Translations under genes and position numbers: made by a program | The notes under the pieces: generated by a model | What the model was told of the DNA's origin: nothing | Databases searched by the model: none | Seen by the model: the letters and a program-made list of their open reading frames with translations, nothing else | Part shown: piece after piece, positions 54,871-64,000 of the stretch | Numbering within the stretch: the stretch's first letter is position 1 | Layout: the number at the start of each line of letters is the position of its first letter | NCBI RefSeq assembly: GCF_023101765.2 | Contig: NC_064240.1 | Location: forward strand, 4,960,001 to 5,024,000 | From: Spodoptera frugiperda | Taxonomy: Eukaryota > Arthropoda > Insecta > Lepidoptera > Noctuidae | DNA length: 64,000 nucleotides | Direction: 5' to 3'

Positions 54871-56050
54871 TCATGCATGAGAAGCGGGAGTCTTAAGCTT
54901 AAAACAAGCATTAAATATCTTAGTCGGTAGCTCAGCTCCCTGACTTCGATAGGGTAACAAATTCACTCCAATACCGAACCGTCGTCGGACACTTAGGGTT
55001 ACTTTCAAGTGAGTGATTTACGATCCACTTGATACACACGTTTTACTTAAAGTATCCACTGAATTTTGTACGACAGACGAACGTCAACAAGACTTTTTTC
55101 AAGTATTTGTAAGAGACGAGTGTTAAATGCAGGTAACCGTCGAGTCATTTATGGTTACTTAACCCAGTCCTTAGCAATTGTTTTCGACACAAAATCGCAA
55201 CTAAGGAATAGCTTAAGTAATCATTAAATGACTCTGAGTACGGTGCTAAAACTAGTTACAACAATACAGCAAAGGATATTGTCATCATTTCCCACAATCC
55301 TTGTCTGAGCGTTTTCTCGACGACAAAAAAGAATTCCACCGAGAAAACTTCTTTATACAGCTGAATTCAAAGAACTGACTCCAATTGGATGGTACTCTGG
55401 CGTTATGATTTCCTGGAAAGCTTGCTAGTGAGCACTAAATAAGTCTTTGGTTTTTAGAAATGTAATTTCTAGCTTATTACATACTAACTGAGCATGGATA
55501 GACTCCAAAGTTAAAATAGTTAATTAACCAGTAATAATATGAAAATTTTCAAATGCAGCCACAGCGAGAAGAATTTTAATACATTGATATTATGTAAACA
55601 GTCGTGAAAAGTCGTAAAATGTCGATGCCTTTAAAGTAACATGCTCCTGTGCGCCGCATAAACATTTGAAGCTACCGGTAGACAAATAAATATGTATTTC
55701 AGTGTTGAGTGGGGCAAAGTGTTAGTCATCCATCGCCTGAGAGTGTCATTTAAATATGATTCATGAAAATGTACTCGCTTCTTACGTATTCATGCGTAGA
55801 AATGTCACACATGTACATAACTTACTGTTGAAACTACTAATTATACATACATAAGTACGTTAATATCATTATGCCTACGATAGATAGAACTGATCTGTAC
55901 CCGTAGTATGAGTGTGCTTTACTTTTAAAGCAATCGAAACGAGAGTGCGTTCGGCGCTTTCATTGGCTGGCTCAAATAAACCAACCAATCAGAGCACCGC
56001 ACTTTTTTCTATTACGTTACACGTAAATCAAACTCATATTAAGGGTATAT
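54871..56050. other. Interval without a recognised gene
   Basis: A repeat piece at 55172-55250 (AGCAATTGTTTTCGACAC, TGACTCTGAGTACGGTGC) is related to 52926-52990. The remainder is AT-rich with no convincing frame. Confidence 0.4.
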
Positions 56051-56051
56051 A

Positions 56052-56433
56052 CAATGTGATAGGGGTGGGACTTCTAACCCGTTAAGGCTGAGTACTACAT
56101 CTAATTTTATGGACAAAAAAAATAATATGGGGGGTTGAACCCCTAATTGAAAAATAGTGATTTTTTCGGTAAAAATAATTCACAAATGATTTTCACCAAA
56201 ACATTATCAAACATATGAAAAAAGTAATGAATTAGTTAGCCAAGGTTATTAGTTACCGTTTTTTTTTTGTTTCTACGACGCATACAACCTTTGATATCAA
56301 AAAAAGTAAAAAAATATTAAAATAGCCATAACTTTTAGGGGAGAGGATTCGACCACTTCGACCCCCGACTTTCGATAAAATTAGGTGTAGAACTCAGCTT
56401 TAACGGGTTAGAAGTCTCGCCCCTATCACATTG
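56052..56433. mobile_element. 382-bp MITE, reverse copy of the one in the RTE
   Basis: It starts CAATGTGATAGGGG and ends CCCCTATCACATTG, with TA on both sides (56050-56051 and 56434-56435). The interior matches 3583-3990 in reverse complement. Confidence 0.85.
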
Positions 56434-56435
56434 TA

Positions 56436-57427
56436 TAGGCTGTATACAATGCCCTCCTACGAGTTTTAAATATATGTATTTAATAATAGTTAAGTACCTA
56501 GTTAGTTTTAGAGTTTTGAATAAAATTAATACCATATTTTTACTCACTTAAAAATCATAAGTCATAAGACACATTTTTGAGCAAATACAGCGTGACTGGT
56601 CTGATTTTAGAAATTTATCTTCTTTTTAATATTTAATGGTATATCTTGACGGCCGAGATGTCTCGTATAAGTTACAAAAACCCATTCAAGTCACAAAATT
56701 TCAAGCTTAAAAATTTAGCTCATCAAAAAGAAAGATCGTAAATTCTATTACTCAAGTAATCCCTAAAGTTTAAGTTGTCTTAAAGTCGAATGTTCCATAT
56801 TTTTTGTTCTAGTAAAATCTGTTACAATGACACTGGTTATTTTAAAATACTAGGGGCACGCCCCAGCTTCGTATGGGTGCAATGGTGATATATTTTGCGT
56901 GTGTTATTCATAAAAAGCTTTCTCCTGAATCACTCTATTTATTTAAAAACCGCATCAAAATCTGTTGCGTAGTTTTAAAGATTTAAGCATACAAAGGGAT
57001 ATAGGGACAGAGAAAGCGACTTTGTATATTAATATATTTTCATTACCTAACTGTGGGAATAAATAGGTTTTAATTTTCGAACCTCGTCATCATCCCAATT
57101 ATAATAATTTAGTAGGATAGTACAATGAAAACAGAACACGAAATAATATTTACTTAAAGTTGTTGGCTTGTCCGCCAGCCGCCAGTATGTAAGAGCCCTA
57201 ACTCTGCAAAATATGTATACGAAGCTGCAGTTCCCTAAAAGCTTTTGTCCAACACGCACGGTTATTTTCTTGAGATACTCACATTCGCTTACAATGCATA
57301 TTTTATTTCGGCAAACATGTCTGCGGGTACTTGGAAATTTACTGTTCACAATAACACTATAGTTTACTTAAAAGCAACGTATTTTCGTATCGGGAAAGGA
57401 GAAAATACTGTTTTGAATGGGTTCGGA
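56436..57427. other. Interval without a recognised gene
   Basis: Only a repeat-tail fragment at about 56848-57020 (GGCACGCCCCAGCTTCGTATG) is recognisable, related to the GCGACTTCGTCCGCG family. Confidence 0.4.
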
Positions 57428-57622
57428 GATTTTTTTTTTTTAATAAAACGTTGCCACACTAGGACTTTCTCCTGTGTCGTGGGTGCGTTTACAAACATAC
57501 AAGTTCACTTACACATTACACCCAGACCCGAAACAACAAATCGAACGGATCGTGCGGAAATCGAACCAGCTACACGTTGCGCGGCAGCCGGTTACGCAGC
57601 CACCGCGCCAACCGTACAGTCA
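57428..57622 (-). repeat. SINE-B copy
   Basis: A T-run at 57428, then GTTGCCACACTAGGACTTTC, CCCAGACCCGAAACAACAAA and the tRNA-like head GCGCGGCAGCCGGTTACGC. The box B is mutated (GGAAATCGAACCAGC). Confidence 0.75.
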
Positions 57623-58014
57623 AATTAGGTCTCTTAATATACACACTCTACCGGTAATATCTAATTTTGGGACGGCAGGCATACGACCTCTCCGTAGAAT
57701 GACTGATGAGTATCACTCTCTTGTCACAACAATACCCGATCTTGATGTTTCACGATGAGTGGCGTGTATTTAAAAACAAAGTAATTAATGTACTATAGTA
57801 TTAATTAATTAATATTGTAATTAATATCATCTGTTGTTTTGTAGCTTGAAATCTCTTTTATTATATTTTAAATTGGACATGACAAGTATAAAATAATTTT
57901 CTTTCCTTTTTATATTTGGACATAAATATCATTATATTAAAAAATATTGCAGTTGAATTTGAAGGAGCTAAACTTGTAAAATTCTCAATTTTCTAGGTAT
58001 GTATTGTCAAGGGT

Positions 58015-58240
58015 AGCTCGTTGCCCGACCAGAACCAGACCCATCAGACCACTACAGATGGGGCTCAGTAGGGCTGATGCCAGATCCGGAGCTGCGGACT
58101 ACCTAGCGGATTTACCGGGGCTCCAGCTCGAAAAGCAGAACTAGGAACGTGGTGGTTTTTAGTCAGTAAGAGTCTGACCCTTCCTCTCGCCTCGCCCAAG
58201 GCGGGAGAAGTCATTGGATGATATTCTCCCCTTAAAAAAA
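58015..58240 (+). repeat. SINE-C, longest copy
   Basis: It contains GGATTTACCGGGGCTCCAGC, GTGGTTTTTAGTCAGTAAGA and GAAGTCATTGGATGATATTC and ends in an A-run (CCCCTTAAAAAAAGG). It reaches further 5' than the other two copies. Confidence 0.68.
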
Positions 58241-58857
58241 GGATGTTATGTCATTATCATATTACTTATAACTACAGTTGTTATCAATACTCAGGAACAA
58301 TAGCCATTCTCCACATATAAAATCCTTTTGCTCTTAGCAAACACGAATATATACAGGATGTGTGAATTCCGGTGCACAGAATGGTTTATAACACGTCACA
58401 CGTAGCGTTCTTTATTTGTCATACCTACATACATAGAGGACTAGATAAAAGGGTGAATGGGCGACGTCAGGTGTAACCATTTGTATGCAACGTTTGCGTA
58501 CAGAAATATTCTTTTGTGTAACTTAAATCGTGTGCTACGTGTTCATGTAGATTATTTATACTCTCAAGATGATTTCTTTAAAACGTGTCTTATGGCGTGA
58601 ATGTATATATGAATACAAACATTATAGGTAATAGGTACTAATGACAGATTAGCTTGCACTGTTGTATCTTCTATGCAGTCGATTAGAGATAGAAAAAATA
58701 AAAATACCTAGTTATGTAATCCGTAATATTGAAAGTTTAATGGAGCTGTACTACATTATATTAAAGGATAGGGGTTAAATTTGGCCTAGATACCGTAAGT
58801 AACGAATAGAAATGAAATATTTGACCAATAATGTCAAGTATTACCTATTTGTTTTTT

Positions 58858-59045
58858 GACTGCCTGTTTGGCCGAATGGTTGTAAGTGCGACTGCCGGGC
58901 AAGGGGTCTCGGGTTCGATTCCTGGGTCGGGCGAAGTATTACAGGGCCTTTTTCGGTTTTTCGAAAATTTCTCAGTGGTAGCACGGAGTCTGGAAATGTG
59001 CCCGGTATATGGCAATAGGCTCACCACCTATTACATGGGAAATGC
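58858..59045 (+). repeat. SINE-A copy
   Basis: The head GGCCGAATGGTTGTAAGTGC, box B GGTTCGATTCC and body CACGGAGTCTGGAAATGTGC are clear. The 3' third is missing. A further repeat fragment follows at 59430-59590 (GCGAAAGTTTGTATGTTTGT). Confidence 0.75.
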
Positions 59046-59667
59046 CGAAACAAACTTGGAGGTTTCAGTCAAAGTGACTGTGTCAAACTGTGTCACTCAG
59101 TCAAATTGCAAACTTGGTTAACAAAGAACATCAAAGATACTTCACTGTTACAATTTCAAACTCAATATAAATTTTACAACACTGATTCCAATGATTGCAA
59201 TCACTGAAGACTAATCAACCAACTCTATATTTCTAGTATTTCTAGTAAGTAGTTGCTCGGAGTCTAAGACCAGAAATTCTGCTGTAGTGCAATGTTGAAT
59301 CGTCAACCGCAATCTCTCTTCCTCGTCGATGGGCGTGACGTCACAATTAATTATTGAAGCGCGCTATCTTTATTCCTTTATTGTCATACATTCGTTTTGG
59401 AGTAAACTGAAGTCCCGTATTAATCACCCTACCAACAAATGCGAAAGTTTGTATGTTTGTCTGCTTCTTACTCCTTCACGTCAAAACAACTGAACAGATC
59501 GAGATGAAATTTGGAACAGGGGAAGATTATGGTCTAGAATTACACATAGCCCGTGGCTTTTTATCGCGGAATTTTGGAATGCGCGTTGCAGAAAATTTAA
59601 AAAAAAACACAAACACTAAGTACTACGAGTAGTAGTACTACTAATACACATACATTTTTTCTTTTTT

Positions 59668-59875
59668 TTCCTTTGTTTAAAAAAACGTTGCCCCACATTA
59701 GGATTTTCTCCTGTGTCGTAGGTGCGTTTACAAACATACAAGTTCACATACACATGACACCCAGACCCGAAACAACAACTTGTGGATCACACAAAGAGTT
59801 GCTCCGTGCGGGAATCGAACCCGCTACCCGTTGCACGGCAGCCAGTTGCCCAGCCACCGCGCCAACCGTGCAGTC
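59668..59875 (-). repeat. SINE-B copy
   Basis: GTTGCCCCACATTAGGATTT, CATGACACCCAGACCCG and the head GCTCCGTGCGGGAATCGAAC are nearly identical to the copy at 41148-41354. Confidence 0.82.
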
Positions 59876-61910
59876 AAATTGCAATCAAACATACATTATT
59901 AGGAAAGCTTACCGATTCATCTGTCTTTTGGTCCAAGAAACCTTATCTTATTCTTGCCTTTGCATTGAAATACGGGTGAATTTAATAAGATACACCGACT
60001 TCCTCGTATTGCAAGAGAATTCAGTGATCACGCCTTCCTAAGCTAACCGAGTTTCACAGGTGCGATGTGGTATTCAGTTCTGTTGATTTAATTTCTATCT
60101 CATCGCTTCTTCGTCCCATGGGAATTTGTGACGATAAAATTTGTCGTAATGCCGCACGTAAGGGAATTCATAGCCATACATCATTTTCTATGAAATATTT
60201 ATGATAATTTTACGATATACCTATATTGAAGTTTGGAATTACTGTAATATTACCTATAGTGTTAAATAGACCAGTTTTGAAAATTTACGTAGAATTAAGA
60301 AGAAAATTAAATTGCCGCAGTGTTTCTAAAAATGTTAGGTATAGAATGCGAATTTCAAAACTTGTGCGTATGTGCGAATTTTAATATTTCTTATATCTCC
60401 AGTAGGTACTAATATAATTAAAATGAAACAATACATTTCATGGAATCGAATAAAAACTCACAATTATTTCTATCCCGAAATTTATAATCCGCATATTATG
60501 ATGAAAGGAATTATCACATACTGCCAATTCGGTAATCACACACGAACATTAAAATTTGGTTATGGCTCGTTTAATTGGAGGCGTTAATAGAATAGACAAA
60601 GAGAAATGTTTGGCACGAATTACGTCTGTTCAAAACCATGTTTGATATTCCCACATTCCTGCGATTCTGGCGCCTGATAAATTTAAACAAGCAAATATTA
60701 TTTTAACGAAAAATTGTATTGCTCGTATTTTTTGGGAGGGAAAATAACCTATTGTAAATTGTTTTGTTATGAGTAAGGTCTTCATTGTCGATCGTGTATT
60801 GTTTATGTTTAAACTTTGAACGAACCGTTGTAACATTGATTCATAATGATGTGTGTCCGGTGTACGGGTCGGTAATAAATTGTGACTCTTTGTAATTATT
60901 AAAATGTTATTTGGTTGACTTCTAACCGGAACAGTGGTCATTTTGCAACGCCGCCAATTGTCTTTGTTTTCAAGGTAAATATTTAATTATTTCAATACTC
61001 TCTTAAAAATAGACTAGATTATCTGTATCTACCTATTATTTTACAAGTCGGTCTCCGTAGTATATAATACCTACAAATCTTTATGTTCCCAAAATGCTCC
61101 ATCTGCGGTTCATTCGATCTCGTTATATTTTAATGAGACTTTTTGCGTTCCACGATAATTAAGATACCTAAGTTGGAAATAATTGAATAATTGTGTTGCC
61201 ATTAGACGATTTGGGGAGCCACGCTTTCGTTCATTAGTGTCATCCGCTAATTATTGAAGAGTATTCAGCGCACGTAATAATTATTCGAGCCCACACTGAA
61301 TGCGAGAGTAATGAATAGGTTCTTAAAGTTAGAAGGAGAAAGTTCGCGGGACAGGCGACCGGCTCGTCACGATTTTTTATTATAATACTTACCTACCTAC
61401 CTATTTTTTCTTGAGACGACCTAATTTCAAATTCATAAAGCCATCATGAGCTTGAATTATCGCTTCGGAGGAACAATGGTGAGCGTGATTATCGTTTTGT
61501 GTGCTACCCCGAATTATTTCCTGTTATTCCAAAGTAGTCCTTATAATCGCTAGTTTTTTTTAAATAGATTTTTAAACCGCTTTAAAGTGGCTCTAGTAGT
61601 TATTTTTCCATACAAATTTCGGGGTGGATTTCTTTCACTTTTTAACGTTGTACAGCCAAAATTAAACAATTGTATTCTTTTGTCTAATCATTGACTAGGT
61701 TTGTTTTAGATTTGTTAAATAATAAAGCACTTAAAACGTATAATTCTTGGTAACTTTAGCGCTACTTTGGGTGCGAATAAATAACAAAACAACTGTAAAA
61801 TCTTTAAACCAAGAACCGTACCGACAAAGTTTAATTACTCATTCATTATAGATTTAAGTACAAGTGTTATTAACTTCATTAGTAGTTGATTGTAGTAGTA
61901 GTTTTTTCGT
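59876..61910. other. Long interval without a recognised gene
   Basis: No exon, RNA gene or repeat of the families above was recognised. Short frames, such as 60372-60587, look random in codon use. An ATG followed by a possible donor at 61446-61480 (ATGAGCTTGAATTATCG.. ATGGTGAGC) could be a first exon but cannot be supported. Confidence 0.35.
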
Positions 61911-61914
61911 AAAG

Positions 61915-62145
61915 TGGGTGTACATTGTATACGCATGTATTGCATTACGTGCCACAATGTGCACCTCTTTTTTTTTGAGGGGGGAAAATCATCCAATTTC
62001 TTCTCTAGCCTTGGGCGAGGCGAGAGGATGTGTCAGACTCTTACTGACTAAAACCCACCCCGTTCCTTCTCCTGCTTTTTGAGCCTCTTAATGTGCACCT
62101 CTGCCTTCCCCTTCTGAGATAAAAGGCGTGACGTTGCAATTTACC
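61915..62145 (+). repeat. SINE-A 3' half, split by a SINE-C
   Basis: The 3' half of SINE-A (GTGGGTGTACATTGTATACG to AAAAGGCGTGACGTTG) is interrupted at 61969-62089 by SINE-C. The interrupting copy has a 13-bp target duplication, AATGTGCACCTCT, at 61956-61968 and 62090-62102. Confidence 0.8.
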
Positions 62146-63072
62146 TTATTCGGATACCTTAGTGGTTACTGCACTTGTTTCCTCGCTCGTTTGGACCACT
62201 CATGAATAGTTGGTCCAATTATATAAGTTTTGTTATAGACTTTAATTGTACACAACCAATCACTCATTTTAAAAATCGACCGCAATAAAACCGAGGGCAT
62301 TTACTATTATTTTGGTAAATGATATTTATTTTGCAAATAGGTTACAATGTAACTCTTTTACACGTCAATCTCTTAAAAACTAGATGAGGCCGGCATTTCC
62401 TATCGGACTACTCTGAGAAGAAATGCCGAAACAAACCCAGAGGTCATAGTCTCTTTTGGTGATATATAAGCTTTGCTGCGTCTATACGTATATTATGTTG
62501 GTGCTACAATGCGATCTAGAATTCCAGACCGTTACATTGATTCCCCAGGGCGTCGTAAGAACTGACTGTGAACTAATAATACAGTGGTATTACCAATTTA
62601 CTCGAATTGCAATGATCTTAGGGTTGTTCGTGTAATATTTTTATTAGATTTATAAGTGCTTATTGTGTTGTTATATTTTGTTAGCACCCAGAGGTCTAGA
62701 AGTCTAGATAAAGGTGTACCTATACACTTTTTGTCATTTAAGATAATAACTAGCTTGATTGAAGTGGACTGTAATGAGGGACCGCCATACCAAAGGCCTA
62801 CCCATCTTCCAAGGGAATAACGACATACAGTAAGGTCTCTTGCCATCGTCGCGTACCAAGCCATTAGGCTCTAGGGGAGCTGGCACGCCGACCGAGACAA
62901 GAGGCCGACGAATAATGTCATTACTGCTAGCATGTCGAGCAAAAGGGCCCGTAGTATGGTTATTTATTTTTTAGTTTATATACCTTCAGTACTATATCAG
63001 TTCAATAATTTTGTTATATTTACTAATAGATATTATGCAATCTTTAAATTCTAAAAACAATTCGTATTGTTG
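62146..63072. other. Interval without a recognised gene
   Basis: At 62325-62385 a LINE/SINE tail (GATATTTATTTTGC, CTTTTACACGTCAATC) recurs from 13340-13420. Nothing else is recognisable. Confidence 0.4.
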
Positions 63073-63127
63073 CGACTGCCTCGTTGGTCGAGTGGTTGCA
63101 AGTGCGTCTGCCGGATAAGGGGTCTCA
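63073..63127 (+). repeat. SINE-A head fragment
   Basis: CTCGTTGGTCGAGTGGTTGC and CCGGATAAGGGGTCTC match the tRNA-like head. The element breaks off before box B. Confidence 0.65.
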
Positions 63128-63348
63128 ATTCCAACGACTGAGAAGAACAATGAAATCATAACCTCAAATCAAAGTCCGTTATTTTTGTATGACTGCGGTA
63201 CATTACCCCACCGCTCAACGATCGACGTTATGATATCGGGACGTCGAGAAGTAGACAGACCCTATACTATTGAGGTGATTGTCTGATGCATTTGACACTT
63301 AATTTACGCCAGTTTGGAAAAACCTAGACATCTAATTCTAGCTCATTT

Positions 63349-63815
63349 AGGGTCCGTTTACACAGACCGGTTCGGAGAACATCGATGCGCATTTGTCTTT
63401 TCGCACAGACCGGAACGCATAAACTTGGAGTGGATGCACTTAGAGCCAATAGGCTGCGGGAGCAAGAAAAAGCACGCGATCGGAGCTGGTGAGCTCCGTT
63501 TATTATTTCACACCGCCGTCGCCGTCGTCAAGCATTTTTAATGACAAAAACAGTGCACATTTTTTTTCAAAGTCAAAGCATTTATTTCAATTAATCCTAA
63601 ATTAGGCACTTTTGAAACGTCAAATTGAATTGTCCGTCAGTCTGTCTGTCAGTGAAGCTAGGCGCTCGATCCAAAGTGTAGCTTCGAATGGAGAAGAACG
63701 AGCAAGAAACTCCATATTCATTTAAAAATAAACCTTAGTACAAATACGAAATCTCTGTTTCAACGTGATAAAAATTTGCTCTCCTCTCCGAACCAGTCTA
63801 TGTGAACGAACCCTT
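63349..63815. mobile_element. MITE with nested LINE tail
   Basis: The left end AGGGTCCGTTTACACAGACC and the right end in reverse (AGGGTTCGTTCACATAGACT) form inverted repeats of about 32 bp that continue with GGTTCGGAGA. Inside, 63568-63715 is a LINE 3' tail (CAAAGTCAAAGCATTTATTT, CCGTCAGTCTGTCTGTCAG) of the kind at 845-985, which must have inserted later. Confidence 0.72.
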
Positions 63816-64000
63816 AAAAACCTGAACAAGTGAAACTGGAACTGTAGTAGATGTTGAATAATTAAACCGTCATGTAATCAGTCATCAACCCTGGCCTACA
63901 GTCTTGGTTAACACCTGAATAATACCACCTGACCTTTGCTGCCCTTAGGGAAATCTGCAGCATCTTACCGTATGATGTTCTCCGTGTATCATGCTGAATT

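Noticed and set aside
61446..61480. Possible first exon (ATG followed by a GTGAGC donor)
   Set aside because: Only about 11 codons, with no acceptable next exon or promoter. It cannot be supported.

Overview
The window reads as insect nuclear DNA, most probably from a moth or butterfly (Lepidoptera). It is AT-rich. Its host genes are split by short introns with GT..AG borders. Most of the sequence is interspersed repeats of lepidopteran type: RTE-like and Jockey-like LINEs, a BEL/Pao LTR element, tRNA-derived SINEs and many MITEs. No bacterial, CRISPR or operon-like feature was seen. All similarity statements come from reading by eye; no search or alignment program was run.

Left part (1-28.7 kb). 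Positions 1-7478 and 21896-27966 are two copies of one segment, in the same orientation and about 98-99% alike where both are present. Each copy was later changed by different insertions and deletions. The left copy gained a 3.5-kb RTE LINE, which itself carries a MITE, and it meets a BEL/Pao element at 7479. The right copy keeps a 1.9-kb hAT-like element that is almost entirely deleted from the left copy. Inside the duplication lie a small single-pass membrane protein ORF that is far more diverged than its flanks, and a short intron-bearing gene resembling the DNA-binding region of zeste/Myb-SANT proteins. Between the copies are the defective BEL/Pao element (7479-12041), a repeat-rich stretch, and a Jockey-like LINE whose reverse transcriptase is present twice as an apparently identical 1,390-bp tandem block (17331-18720 and 18822-20211).

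Middle part (29.3-49.3 kb). This is the host-gene core: three paralogous five-exon genes for cytochrome b5-related proteins, meaning an N-terminal cytochrome b5 heme domain followed by a membrane fatty-acid-desaturase domain with three histidine boxes. Gene A (minus, 29421-34798) lies head to head with gene B (plus, 36247-38947). Gene C (plus, 42605-49281) follows B. All three have complete reading frames and the same intron phases. Their introns hold repeats, including a 3.6-kb antisense LINE in intron 2 of gene C. They probably arose by local duplication and probably act in lipid desaturation or a related membrane oxidation, but their substrate cannot be read from the sequence.

Right part (49.3-64 kb). 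No host gene was recognised here. The stretch holds SINEs of three families, several MITEs, LINE tails and plain AT-rich DNA.

Points most worth a second look are the locally hyperdivergent membrane-protein ORF in the duplication, the tandem reverse-transcriptase block with a scrambled junction, the series of short perfect inverted repeats with tiny loops, and the cytochrome b5-related cluster with its repeat context.
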